A DNA stretch of 64,000 nucleotides from Bactrocera neohumeralis (taxonomy: Eukaryota > Arthropoda > Insecta > Diptera > Tephritidae): positions 21,756,017-21,820,016 of the forward strand of contig NC_065919.1 of the NCBI RefSeq assembly GCF_024586455.1, written 5' to 3'. Below the pieces are notes generated by a model. That model made no database searches. It was not told the DNA's origin and was given only the letters and a program-made list of their open reading frames with translations. The translations under genes were made by a program, and so were the position numbers. The first letter of the stretch is position 1, and the number at the start of each line of letters is the position of its first letter. Shown here piece after piece: positions 23,346 to 34,739 of the stretch.

Positions 23346-24257
23346 CATAGCACGTACATATGTATGCACGCAACAAATTTCCATAATTACCAACTGTCGA
23401 CGAGCGAGTCGTGGCCGCATCGCTTAGTTGGCGCCCTACGCTTGGCTCCAACTAGATATGTATGTATGTAGTAGATGGACAAGCATGTATGTGTATGTGA
23501 TATGTACGTGCGCCTGAGTAATCATAGTAGACAAAAGAAGGCGCTTTAAGTTGGCTTAAGTTTGAAAGACACTTGGAGAGCCATGGGTTGACGCATGATT
23601 CGCGTGCTTGGCGCTGATAACCTTGGGAACACAAATGGATTAGCTATTAAGAAAGCAAGTGAAGGCAAGTGCAGTGAATTCAATTAGGTGGAAAGTATAT
23701 ACATTTGCAAAATATTGTGTGGCAACCAATAGTAGCAGTAAAGCTTCAAGAGTTTTTCAGATTTTTTGTTTTTGTTATTTTATACGGGTCAGCTTTTCTC
23801 ACTCGCACAAGCCAGTGATCATCAACTGTTGACTTATGTGATCATTATATGGATTTATTGGCATGATTAGCAGCAACATATTCGTAGAATATTTGGTCTT
23901 ACTTCCACTCTCCGCTATTGCATGCGATTTGTTGCTGTCTAACGAGTGGAGGTAACTAAAAGTTTCACAAGTTTAATTGCAAGGCTTACAACAACAAATG
24001 TGCTCATGTATGGACATTTTCTAAGTAACAATTTTATTTTGGTTGGTGATTGAGCATATGGAACCTAAGCTAAATGTGAGTCTTCATGTCAATACAATGA
24101 TTTTGAAAGACAAAGTTTCACTCAGTAGTTTAGCCGAAACTCACTTAAATCTAGCTCTGGTATGAGATAATGAAATGCAGTGGCATAGGGGATGGTAAGT
24201 TTAGATGTGGTATGTTAAAATGTGGAGAATTCAAAAAGTTAATTTTTTATCTCGAAT
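23346..24257. other. Non-coding, nothing recognised
   Basis: Ordinary-composition DNA with GTATG microsatellite traces near 23458-23500. No supported gene or element. Confidence 0.45.
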
Positions 24258-25137
24258 TGCTAAGGAGAGTATTATAGTTTTGTTCACATAACGGTTGTTT
24301 GTAAGTCCTAAAACTAAAAGTCAGATATAGGGTTATATATAAAAGTGATCAGGGTTCAGTCCGTCCGTCTGTCCCGTCTGTCCGTTTCAACTCTGTATTT
24401 CAGAGTAAATTGAGATATCATGATAAAACTTGGTACACGTATTTCTTGGCTCTATAAGAAGGTTAAGTTCGAAGATGGGCAAAATCGGCCCACTGTCACG
24501 CCCACAAAATGGCGGAATACCGCCGTGGCCCCGCCCCCTACTAAGTTTTTTGTACATATCTCGGAAACTACTATAGCTATGTCAACCAAAGTCTACAAAG
24601 TCGTTTTCTTCAGGCATTTCCATATACAGTTCAAAAATGGAAGAAATCGGATATTAACCACGCCCACCTCCCATACAAAGGTTATGTTGAAAATCACTAA
24701 AAGTGCGTTAACGGACTAACAAAAAACGTCAGAAACACTAAATTTTACGGAAGAAATTGCAGAAGAAGCTGCACCCAGGCTTTTTTTAAAAATCGTTACT
24801 TATGGACCAAGAACCATATCTCAGGAACTACTAGACCGATTTCAATGAAATTCGGTATATAATATTTTGTTAACACCCTGATGACATGTACGAAATATGG
24901 GTGAAATTTAACAAAAATACGCCTTCTTCCAATATAACGTATTTTGAATTCCATCTGGATGCCTTCTGTAAAATATATACATTAGGAACCAATGATGATA
25001 GCGGAATAAAACTTTACAAAAATACGGTATTTGAAAAATATGTAAATGACGTATTATGAAATCTCGATTATCAGTTTATCATGCGAGAGTATAAAATGTT
25101 CGGTGACACCCGAACCTAGCCCTTCCTTACTTGTTTC
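24258..25137 (-). mobile_element. DINE-like element, copy 3 (internally deleted)
   Basis: Reverse orientation of the 6189 repeat. It ends at 25086-25137 with ATGCGAGAGTATAAAATG, the GTTCGGTGACACCCGAAC hairpin and the terminal sequence AGCCCTTCCTTACTTGTTT, and begins near CTAAGGAGAGTATTATAG. The tetranucleotide core is at 24358-24388. Compared with copy 1, a stretch between the GGGGCGGGGCCACG block and the CCGCCATTTTGTGGGCG block is lost (junction near 24515-24530). The extreme GAGAGTATAAAA end is also missing. Confidence 0.8.
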
Positions 25138-25174
25138 CTCATATCTATGTATTCTCTAAGTTAAGATATATATA

Positions 25175-26635
25175 CAGTAATGGACAGAGAAATAGCACAC
25201 TTTGAGAATGTAATAAAAAGACGTGTATTTTCGATATAAATAAAAACCAAATTCTATTTTTTCATTAGCATCTCATAAAGTAAGAAATAAGTGAGTTATT
25301 TACAAAAAATTAAAAGCTTTTATTCAATAGTTCTTTTAAAAAAAATTATTAAGTTTCCCATTGCGTGTTTAGGTCTGGACACAGAAATAGCACAGTAGGC
25401 CAATTCTGCGGAAATTAAATAAATGTATTAGAAATCTAAAAAGTATTATAGCTTTTACGCACTTACAACGTTAATATTTTGTTGTGTGCCCACAATTTTT
25501 TAAAATTGCTTGACATCGTCTGGGCGTGCTCTCTACTAATATCGGACACCTCGTTTGTGGAATTGCGTACCATGCCTCCTTGCATTCAGTACAAAGTTCT
25601 TCCGATTTTTTTAAATTTTTTTTGGCACTTTGGGCTGGCCACCTCGGAACGTCAATACTTTCTTCAGTGAGCCAGTTCTTCATACTTTAAGCTGCGTGCT
25701 TTGGATCATTGTCTTGCATAAAAATCCAATTCACTGGCATCGATTCCAAATCGAATGGTTCTATGGTATTTTTGAGAATGTTTAGGTATGCATATTGGGC
25801 CATTCTACTATCTCTCCTTACCAACGGTCCAACACCGTACTAGAAAAAACGCTCCCCAGACCATTACACTACCTCCGCAGTGCTTAAAAGTTCCACAGAA
25901 CACTTTTCCAAAATTTTACGTCCTTTTCTAAATGTCCAGCTGTGCTCTTATGTTTTTTTTGCTTGGTGTGGTTTTTTTCGACTCATTCGTCCAAACAGCA
26001 GATCATCATATAGACGTCTTCGCACAAATCTACTGGATACGTTAAGCCCAAATTCATTGTTTATTTCCGCCACAATCTCTCGGGATGATTTAAAAGGATC
26101 ACCTTGCTTTTTCTAGTGATGGCTGTATCGACAAGTTCCGTTGTTTTACGCCCAGGAGCTTTGTTGATTTATTATTTTTGAGTAAATTCGGATCCCTTTT
26201 AACAAAATTGATGGTGTTGTATACCATTTTCCTCGAACAACTCATAGTTTCGGCAATCTGAGTTGGACTTTTGCCTTTTTGTAAGGACCAAATATTATTA
26301 TCATTTTTTCCAGATTATAATGCATATTTCTGCCCATTTTGAAAAAATTTTAATTTTTTTTTATATTTATAGTTAAAACAGCGTATTGCGATTTAGCGAT
26401 TGCTAATTAATAATGAGTATTTGTACAAATAACTAAAAGTGTGCTATTTCATTGTCCAACCAAACTTCGTTACTCTACGAGTAGGCATGATAACGGCATA
26501 CGCTTACCGTTATAAGTTGTGGAAGTCATGCCATACATAAACGTGGAAAATTGTTAAGATTCACCTACTTGAAAAAACTAAAAACTTATTTGAATAACTT
26601 ATTTTGAAAATGTGCTGTTTCTCTGTCCATGAGTC
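25175..26635 (-). mobile_element. Tc1-like element A, full length, IR/DR ends
   Basis: Bounded by TA on both sides (25173-25174 and 26636-26637). The outer ends share ATGGACAGAGAAATAGCACA (25180; inverted at 26611-26629 with one change). A second copy of the motif lies inside each end: GGACACAGAAATAGCACAG at 25377 and, inverted, GTGTGCTATTTCATTGTCC at 26440. This doubled terminal motif is the IR/DR layout known in several Tc1 groups, where the transposase binds both sites. Length is about 1.46 kb, with the transposase remnant on the minus strand. Confidence 0.88.
25471..26337 (-). pseudogene. Tc1 transposase pseudogene (element A)
   Basis: Starts MGRNMHYNLEK at 26337. A paired helix-turn-helix region follows after a frame change (KGKSPTQIAETMSCSRKMVY and SREIVAEINNEFGLNVSSRF, VRRRLYDDLL). 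The first catalytic Asp region is deleted: the reading passes from FRKGRKI to HCGGSVMVWGAF. The second Asp block FMQDNDPKHA is intact. The third block is ruined: WPAQSAKKNLKKSEEL stands where WPARSPDLNPIE is expected. The C-terminus SVLVES-type block ends CGHTTKY. Several stops confirm that it is dead. Confidence 0.88.
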
Positions 26636-26867
26636 TACTTACATATGAAGTGTGTGTTAAAGCCATTATAATTATTTAAAAAAAACCTTATCTCTGTTTT
26701 CGTCTTTATCACTGCCTAATGATGGGCAGCGGGAAAGTGGCAGCGGCCTATCACACCATTTTATGTTAGTTTTTGACACTACCGAAATTTACATCAGCCA
26801 CTTTGCAGTACCTGAGCCACCCTTTTCTCCCTTACTTCTTCTATATACAAATGTACATATGTACATA

Positions 26868-28512
26868 CAGTGTGCGACAAAACTAAAGCACGGAATCTAC
26901 CTTGTCGGTATTTAACTGGATAAAATCATAAATTAGGCATTACGTGATGTTTTATTGATTTGTATTATTAGTTCATGTATTCTTCTTTTAAAATTAGTAA
27001 AAATTAAACAAATTAACTAAAATACCATATATGAAAAACTCCAAAAATTTGGTGCGACAAAACAAAAGCACGAAATGGTTTTATGATTGAAAAATTTATG
27101 TCTTTTAATATTTGGTTGCGTATCCCTTATTTTTCAATACAGTTGCACATCGGCTAGGCATGGACTCAATTAATTTATTTGATATGTCCCAGGAAATGCT
27201 TTTCCATGCTACCTTCACTTGAATGTATAAAACGGCCTTATTTTTACAATTCTCAAGTCTGATTTTTCGATCTACAATTTACCATTGGTTCTTTATGGGA
27301 TTGAGATCAGGTGATTGTGCGAGTCGCTTCAAAATCTCATTCCCGTTATCAACAAACCACTGTTTTACACAAATAGCAGTGTGTTTCTGGTCGTTGTCAT
27401 GTTGATAACTCCATTTTAAAGCCATTTCTTCTGCAACATGTGGCAGCATTAATATTCTGAGAAATATTTTTATGTTTATATTTGTCCATTATACTGTTTA
27501 TATGATGAATTTATCCTATTGCATTCCCTGGAAAACAACCCCACACTAGTACATTGTCTCCACCATGTTTCACCGCGCTTGTTTTATAACGTTGATTTAG
27601 GCGTTGTCCCTTCGGTCTGCCTACCAGCTTCAGCCCATCTCAATCTTTGATATTAAACTTCGATTCGCCAGAAAAAAGTACAGTTTGCCATTTGGTAATC
27701 GCTCAATTTATGTGCATCCTCACAAATTCCAATCACGCCAGTCTGTTCTTTAAATAAATAATACGGCTTTTTTGCAATAACTTGCTACAGGTAGCATGAA
27801 AATTCCCCATCGACAGCTCGACGTTGTATGGATCTCTGTAATATATTTAACCGTAATTGTCTTACAATAGATATTGCCGATATAAAAGGGTAATTTTTTA
27901 TTGCCCGAATGACTCCCTTATCCTCTCGTTCGGTTGCTCTCCACGGCCGTCTACCTCTATGCGCTGTAACCAAAGAGCTTGATTTGCCAAATCAGCTAAA
28001 TGTTCGGGAAACATTAGGATGATTTATTCCAAACTTTTTTGCAATAGTCATAACCGATTCTCTTTTCTTAAAATCCTTAACAAATTTTTTTCTAAAATGA
28101 ACAGAATACTTATTTCGAGCCATTGAAATATCTTTCTCTTTAACATACAACCAACCGTACTGAATGACGAACTGCAACTGAATATGCATTAATATTTTTC
28201 TAATTAGGTAATAACTACACATATCCAACATTTTTGATCATTAAAACCGTTTGACAAACAATTAATGTGCAATTAATGTAAATTCTTAGTTATGTGCTTT
28301 TGTTTTGTCGCACCAGATTTTTGGAGTTCTTCATATATTTAATTTTATATAATATTTTAGTAAGTTAATTTGTTTAATTTTTACTAATTTTAAAAGAAGA
28401 ATACATGAACTAATAATACAAATCAATAAAACATCACGTAATGCCTACTTTATGATTTTATTCGGTTAAATACCGACAAGGCAGGTTCCGTGCTTTAGTT
28501 TTGTCGCACATG
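26868..28512 (-). mobile_element. Tc1-like element B with ~210-bp inverted ends
   Basis: TA-flanked (26866-26867 and 28513-28514), 1,645 bp. The left end (26868 to about 27078) and right end (about 28285 to 28512) are inverted copies over some 210 bp with only a few differences and one small indel. Each end carries two versions of the binding-site-like motif: outer TGTGCGACAAAACTAAAGCA and inner GTGCGACAAAACAAAAGCAC. This is an IR/DR arrangement. The transposase remnant is on the minus strand. Confidence 0.92.
27105..28123 (-). pseudogene. Tc1 transposase pseudogene (element B)
   Basis: Begins MARNKYSVHFRKKFVKDFKK at 28123, a helix-turn-helix N-terminus, then FGINHPNVSRTF and a GRRPWRAT linker. 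Mixed frames continue with FSGESKFNIKD where FSDES is the family norm (catalytic Asp to Gly, 27661-27672), VKHGGDNVLVWGCF, and QHDNDQKHTA (second Asp intact). QSPDLNPIKNQW follows, with Lys for the catalytic Glu (27286-27300). It ends SMPSRCATVLKNKGYATKY. Both catalytic losses are explained by single transitions. Multiple frameshifts and stops are also present. Confidence 0.88.
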
Positions 28513-28514
28513 TA

Positions 28515-29080
28515 TATACATATGTACATTCGAATAACTATATTTTATATACATACATATGTAGGCAAATCGCGAATTGATTTACTAGAAGTTAGTCATG
28601 CTTTAAATAAATAAAGTTTGATGATCTCTACGAACCTTTAGTTGTTTTTCCATAGCTTAAAAGACCATAGCAAAGTTTAAACATAATTTGGCACTGGAAA
28701 TTAATATTTTATTGATGGAAAAATTCAAGTTTTGAGCTTATTTTTAATTATTGCACATAAGGTCAATGCTCTCGCGGAAATGCCATAAAAAGCGTTGGGA
28801 AAGTGCTGAAGAAAGCAAAGCATACAATTTTTATATTTCTACTTTCGGTTTCAAAATTATGCTTAGTATTTTTATAGATGTCTAAAAATTGTTACTTAAT
28901 TTATTTTTGCAAAAATAAATAATAAATACTAAAAATTTCAATTAAATGTGGTAAAATATGCAATTGTAATTTTTTTAATAAACTCTATTTTTGTTAAAAA
29001 AATTCATTATTTTTTTTCAAGTAAATTATATAAATTAATTTAGATTCTCCAATATAAAATTATTACCTGTCATACTTTCA
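28515..29080. other. Non-coding, nothing recognised
   Basis: A/T-rich sequence with no repeat or gene evidence. Confidence 0.45.
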
Positions 29081-29522
29081 ATTTTGCCATTTAAATTGAC
29101 AAGTTCGGTGCTTAAGTCTTTTGATTCCGAATTAATTGAACCAAGTTCGTCGCTTAAGTCTTGCAAATCTGCAAAAGTTTAAGCAGGTTCGTCGCTTAAG
29201 TCTTTTGAATCTCAAACAATTCAATTAAGTTCGTCGCTTAAGTCTTTTAATTTTGAAATATTTTATTCAAGTTTGTCTCTTAACTCGTTTAAATCTGTAG
29301 AATTTTAGGCAAGTTCATCGCTTAAGTCTTTCAAATCTGCGTTATTATAGTCAAGTTCGTCGCATAAGTCTTTTGTTCCGAATCAATCAAGTTCGTCAGT
29401 TACATCTTTTGAATCTGATTTGAACCAAGTTCCTCGCTTAAGTCTTTCCTTTTTAAGTATTTTATTTGCTCTAGTAGCTAAAGTAGCCCAGTTAGTTGCT
29501 TAAGTCTTTTGATTACTCCAAT
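29045..29522 (-). repeat. 42-bp minisatellite reading as a 14-residue repeat
   Basis: About ten units built around TTCGTCGCTTAAGTCTTTTG. The CTTAAG-equivalent positions are 29111, 29153, 29195, 29237, 29279, 29321, 29363, 29399, 29437 and 29499. Spacing is exactly 42 bp for six steps, then 36, 38 and 62. On the minus strand the units translate in one frame as DLKDLSDEL plus five variable residues, a Leu/Asp/Glu pattern of coiled-coil type. The reading continues beyond the repeats as LVNLNGKIESMTGNNFILEN to about 29045. Several units carry one stop codon, so it is not an open gene now. It may be the decayed end of a repeat-protein gene or simply a minisatellite. No family is recognised. Confidence 0.6.
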
Positions 29523-30387
29523 TAGCAGCCGTGCAGCAGCGCTGGCCATTTGAACGACCCACAATCAATCATGATTTCATGCTATACTTAGCGGCGTTTA
29601 ACGACACCGTGTCCGGTTGCTTTGAAAACGGCATTGTTTATGTTGACGGGCATTTAGTGCAATCTTGTTTATGGCTTCAAAGGCGGCAATTCGGTTTAGC
29701 TGCCAAGTAGGATATTGCTCTGAAAATAATTGCAAAGCACACACGTTGCTGCACATACATACATAAGTGCAAATTTGTAAGTATGTGTGTATGTGTAAGT
29801 GCATTTGTGTTTATGGCTAGTGTTACAAATATGGCGAATAACAAGCGCTGGCATAAGGAAGCGGGCAATGAAGACGTGCCTAAGTGTTAATTAGAAAATA
29901 TAACATTGCAGACACACACCTCGTTATGGTTGTCCCCAAAGTGTCCACAGCTGTATGTACGTACGTATACAGGCAGCTCATTATTGCACTCGTCAAAATT
30001 ATGAGCTTTAATTAGGTTTAAAGAGTGCAATGGCATAAAAAGATATTTATTTCCATTAATTGTTCTATTTTTCATTATGGTTGACAATACTAGACTGGTT
30101 GCACGGCAAGAGCCATATTTTGTTGTATGAACACAAACAATAACTTACATGTATGTGGGCAAATTTATGAAACCTGTAGATTTTATTAAATTTTCATTTA
30201 AATATTGGATGCTGGTGGATCAAAGAAAACGTTTATTATTTTTCCTACAAATCTATGAATTTTTCGATTTATAATGATTTTATCATAGAGTTATAAAGAT
30301 CACAAGAAAAAAATTTGATTCGAAATAAGCAAACTTCAACCGTTCACCGCTTTTAAACGGATAAGCTTATGAGAAATCGGTAAAATA
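29523..30387. other. Non-coding, nothing recognised
   Basis: Ordinary-composition DNA. Small minus-strand frames (29598-29868, 29887-30087) have no motif. No repeats of note. Confidence 0.4.
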
Positions 30388-31632
30388 TAAAAGGCCAATT
30401 GGAAAGTCTGTGACCTACCATAGTAAAACATATTTTCTTGGCAAAATTCGTTTTTTATTCAACACAGTCCCCTTCAAAGGTGATACACTGATTATAGCGA
30501 CCCTACTACTTTTCCACACCAATTTTGTGGTACGATTCGTCCTTTGCTTCATAAAAGACTTCATTTTCGGCGATCACCTTTTCAATTGCGAAAAACTTCT
30601 TCCGAACGAACATCCTTTTGAGATCTCACAACAGGAAGTAAACGCCGGAAAGCAGATCTGGTGATGACGGTAAATTCAGAAGCAATTTGAAGCCTAATTC
30701 ATGGATTTTTCCCATCACTTTCACTGATTTGGGACGCGGTGAATTGTCTTGATGAAACAGCACTTTTTTTCAAATGCCGCCGCTTTTCGACGATGTCGTT
30801 CTTCAAAAGGTTCAATAACTCTGTTGATGGTCCTTCCTTTTTCAAAATATTCAATAAAAAGTATTCCATGCGCAGTAAAAAAAAACAGACGTCATACCCT
30901 GCCAGCCGACTGTTGCGTTTCTCCATGCTTTGAAGCGGGTTCATCGTATGCAGTCCACTCGAATGACTGTCGATTTTACTTCGGATGGGACCATGCTCTA
31001 TTTATTGTTACACATCGACGCAAAACTTCGGGTTCATTACGCTTGAACATCTCCAAGCATTGCTCGGAATCATTAACTCGTCGTTGTTTTTGGTTTGAGC
31101 TCGCGTGGTATACACTTGGTACAGAGTTTCCTTATACACAAATATTCGTGAATGATATGATGTAGACGTGCTTTGATATCATTAGAGTGCCTGCTATCTC
31201 GAACAGTTTCACTTTGTGATCTTTCAATATTATTTTGTGAACTTTTTTGAATCTCTCGTCGGCAACAACCACTCTTGGGCATCCACTGCGTTCATCGTCT
31301 GCGGTGCTCATTTCACCACGTCTAAAATTAGCTAAATGGTTGATTTTCCTATGACAGTGTCCAGCAACTCGTCATTAAATCAAGTTTTTGCCTCAAGTGT
31401 ATGTTTTTCCTTCTGATATTTCACCAACCGCGAAATTTATCCAATTTTTGCGCAATAGCAACAGTTGCTTCACTCAAAATGATATAACACACAAACTAAT
31501 AATCCGAAAGCTGTGAAATTTATACATGCTCCTTCTGAGGGCTTGGCGTAACTAAAACTCATATCTCACTGAGTTTAATTCTAGTATAGTCATCTATATG
31601 TCATTCTGAGGACTTTTCAATTGACCTGTTAT
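30388..31632 (-). mobile_element. Full-length irritans-type mariner, inactive
   Basis: About 1.24 kb with inverted ends: AGGCCAATTGGAAAGTC (30392) against, on the other strand, AGGTCAATTGAAAAGTCC (31627 downward). Both ends sit in TATAA, consistent with TA target use. On the minus strand the transposase reads in pieces: EMSTADDERSG, then VHKIILKDHKVKLFEIAGTL, then RKLCTKCIPRELKP (31282-31073). It continues DSEQCLEMFKRNEPEVLRRC and VTINRAWSHP (first catalytic Asp to Asn), then LFHQDNSP (second Asp kept), then KIHELGFKLL and SSPDLLSG (third Asp kept). A C-terminal VEKW block is followed by an AATAAAAAACG tail. Many frameshifts. Confidence 0.9.
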
Positions 31633-31832
31633 AAAATAAGATATTTTTTCAATTAGTTGGAAGCGAGTTTTAAATTTTTATATTTGCTAATAAGGAAAAG
31701 TAATAAGAAAGTAGGCGAACCATCCAGTTACAATTAATTTCATACTTGGAAAGACTTTTTTGAGGAATCTAAGAACAAATTTTTCCAAGTCCCAAGCTAA
31801 AAAACATGAAAATTTTTGTTTGGACCACCCCA
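31633..31832. repeat. Diverged arm of the GGGTG fold-back family
   Basis: GATATTTTTTCAATTAGTTG then GAAGCGAG, later GTTACAATTAATTTCATAC and GAGGAATCTAAGAAC, matches in order the right arm of the element at 45797-46025, with many substitutions. It ends near a GGACCACCCC sequence, similar to the family's CACCCTAA end. It abuts the mariner, which may have inserted at its edge. Confidence 0.55.
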
Positions 31833-32923
31833 AATCAACAAACAGTATATTCGTGCTTTTTCCTTAATTTTTTTAAGAATAACATGTAAAAGAATACTCA
31901 AAGTATTGTTACTTTAAGCCTCTAAGATTTTCCCATTATTCCATCATAAATGAACTGCGCCAATTTTTGTTACCCCTTTTACTTATAACCATCTTTCTGT
32001 GAGGGCGTATTGCATTAAACGCAACAAATGTTACTCGGATGTGAAGAGTTCTTGCTGAGTAAGGCAAAACATCTCAGTCACTATTTTCAAAATAAAATTA
32101 ATCTGTCTTGCAATATGACAGCATTTCTTTTGATTCTGCTAAATACAGAGCATTACCATGACTATTGAAAACTGGTCTATGCGCGGCTTATTGGCCTACT
32201 AAAATAACCTAACCTAACCTAATCTAATCTAACCATGGCATCATGATTTGTCTGGTTGACCAGCACATATAAAATTTTTTGCGTTTAAGGTTGTCGTATG
32301 GCTACAATTTTCATTACTCGTCGCAAAACAATTCAAAGGCGACTTCTCTTTCCAGCGATCAAGCAAAAGTTGTAAAGTCTTCTTCATACTTAAAGTAATT
32401 AACACTTTTTTAGGCACAAAGTTTGACATATTTGAGTAAAAGTACGTAGATAGGTAGCGTTTCATCTTTATTCCTAGCATTTTCGCTTGAAAGATGCTGG
32501 CGAATAAAAAGAGAGATGTCAAGATCTTTGGAGTATACCCGTACCGATCGGTATAGATTGAAGTAAACTCCTTCTACACTACTAAACCTCTGCTCCATTG
32601 ACGTCTAGAGGATAACCTCACCCGAAAAGTGACTATTGAAAACTATCATTAGAAGGATAAGACTGTATTACTAAGGTTTAACTCATTTCCAATGGCGCAA
32701 TTCCATAATTTTTCTGTTCCAACTTGCGACTACTTTTATACTCATAGCAGCACTTCTACGTTTCCGGTAAACATGCCTGTGGGCAGATGGCGTAAGGTCA
32801 TATTAAGCGCCTCGGTCAGGACTTAATAATCATGGTAACCTCTGCAGAAGCTGCTCTTCCTATTCCATTTAATTTCCCTATATTTGTTATGGAAGCAAAA
32901 GCTGGCCACCAAATCAGTGCTCT
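31833..32923. other. Non-coding, nothing recognised
   Basis: Contains AACCTAACCTAACCTAATCT at about 32206. Minus-strand frames at 32241-32598 show no family motif. No element could be identified. Confidence 0.4.
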
Positions 32924-32927
32924 TTAA

Positions 32928-33556
32928 GGGGGTATACCAGTGTGACGCATGAAAAATTAGGCGATTTTCGTGAATAATAAGAGAAAGTACGCTATTGAAT
33001 ATTTCGAACTTCTTTGAACGTAATAAGGTATATTTTCGACTATATTTTAAGATTTTTTTTAGAAACATATTGAAAAATAACAGAGTTATGGGCTGTCTTC
33101 GGAGGTGTCAAAAAAGAAAATGACCCAACTGCTGGCATGATTCCGGCCGAATGAGTTGCTGAAACAAAAAAATTTGAAAAGTTTATTAAACTTAAAGATA
33201 TTTCCTATACAATGACCCACGATCTTTGAAAAATGTCGATAATTAACAAAATGGCGTAATTTTGAAAAAAAAAATTAGTTTTTTTAGGTAAAAAAATGGT
33301 CGTTTCTTTATTGCCAAATTGACAATTTTCAACCAATCGAAAAGATCGTAGGTCATTGTATAGTAAATGTATTAAAAAATACACAGCTTTATATATGTTT
33401 GCACCTCCGAGCGGTCGCTCTTTAGAACGCTGCCATCCAAAAACTATTCAAGATACGACCTTCCCGATTTCACAGGATATTTATGGAAATATAAGCTATC
33501 GAAAAAGCAAATAAAAAATTTTTTTTTTTTGGAAAGTGTCACACTGGTATAGCCCC
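32928..33556. mobile_element. TTAA-flanked 629-bp inverted-repeat element
   Basis: Starts GGGGGTATACCAGTGTGACG after TTAA (32924-32927) and ends with the inverted copy GTGTCACACTGGTATAGCCC C before TTAA (33557-33560). The first 21 bases of the two ends differ at only two positions. The interior has no transposase frame and contains a further imperfect hairpin (CTATACAATGACCCACGATC near 33209, inverted near 33338-33363). Flanking TTAA on both sides suggests a piggyBac-type target, but the GGGG terminus is not something I can match to a named family, so the class is inference. Confidence 0.75.
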
Positions 33557-33560
33557 TTAA

Positions 33561-34459
33561 GTTAGAATTAATGACGGCCGTATACAAGCAAAAGACTAAA
33601 TTTGGTTTAAGGCCGCAACTACTGAAACCTGGTCAGAAGATAAGAACAATGATATAATAAGCAATCTCTAAATCTCTTGCCAGACCGCACGCATATAGCT
33701 TTATGGACGTAATACATCAAGCTTAAATCAAATAACTTCATTTTTTTACATAAAAAATCAGCCCTACCTTTATTAAAAATTAATTAGCGATTATCTTTAT
33801 TTAAAAAACAATATGTAAAACTACTCAGGTATTTAGTTCTATTTGTAATACAAGGGGTAAATATCATAGAGAAAACGCTGCGCCTATTTACTTTGCTATG
33901 CTGCGTGCATCAGCTACGTGCAACACAGCCGCAGCACACACTGACACACCTTGACATTAGCTTCAACGCAGTTGTCTAGCATTTGCACTTAAAAGCAATT
34001 GATTGCTTGACGCCTGAGCTGCTTTGATCGGCTGAATTACTTTAAAAAAAGGTGGAAATAAAGAGAAAAGCAGAAATGTTGTGCGCATGCGGCCAACAGT
34101 GCGACAAGTTCAGCGTTGTAATGAAAAAAAAAAAAGAAAACCAAAATAAAAGAGCGCAAAGGCGAGGAAAAACTTCAACAATTTTAAGTGCATTGACAAC
34201 AAGCGCAAAAACAACAATTATTTACTATGTTTAGCTGTGACATTTAGCTAAGTAGCCGCTGCTGCTGCTGCTCTTGCAACGCCGTTTACCTTCGCTTGGC
34301 TGTCGATTAGCAGTTAGCGATCGCCCTCTGTATTGGCACATTGAAGCGCTGCAAATAGTTGCTCGCATTTGCCATATCAGTTAGCATTTTTTTGTTGCTT
34401 CTGAAGTACCTACAACGTTGTTTTATTGGTCATAAGTGCTTTATATATTTTTATATGCA
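33561..34459. other. Non-coding, probably unique DNA
   Basis: Includes a GC-richer block at 33890-34400 with GCTGCTGCTGCTGCT at 34258. The 60-codon plus frame at 34052 is Lys-rich and without recognised motif. Confidence 0.4.
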
Positions 34460-34571
34460 TTAGGGTGGTTCGGAAAAAATATTTAAATATCTGCTATTTA
34501 AGTATAAGTATATTAATATAAACGTAGATGAAAAATCTAAAAATTTTCCTCCATTTATAAACCACCCTAAT
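34460..34571. mobile_element. 112-bp miniature element with GGGTGG ends
   Basis: Begins TTAGGGTGGTTCGG and ends AAACCACCCTAA, so the ends GGGTGGTT and AACCACCC are inverted copies. Each is flanked by TA. The interior is A/T-rich with no coding. Its terminus resembles that of the larger fold-back element at 45262 (TAGGGTGATTC). Confidence 0.65.
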
Positions 34572-34739
34572 ACACATGCATTACTTTCCAACTACTAACA
34601 GGCAAGCAGTTGAAAGCACTTTTCTGGATTTACATTTACTTGGCCTCTAATGCTTGATTATGTGTTTGAGCTGATGACCTGGGCGGAAATTACAATTATA
34701 TTAACGCATACATATTTATACATATGAAATATAGTATAT

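Noticed and set aside
22717..23427. Cys/Val/Leu-rich proteins of 95-133 codons
   Set aside because: Produced by GTT/TGT triplet repeats in all frames; no domain and no stable start.
29101..29522. CRISPR array
   Set aside because: Unit and spacer lengths do not fit, repeats are diverged, spacers are not unique sequence and the context is eukaryotic with no cas genes.
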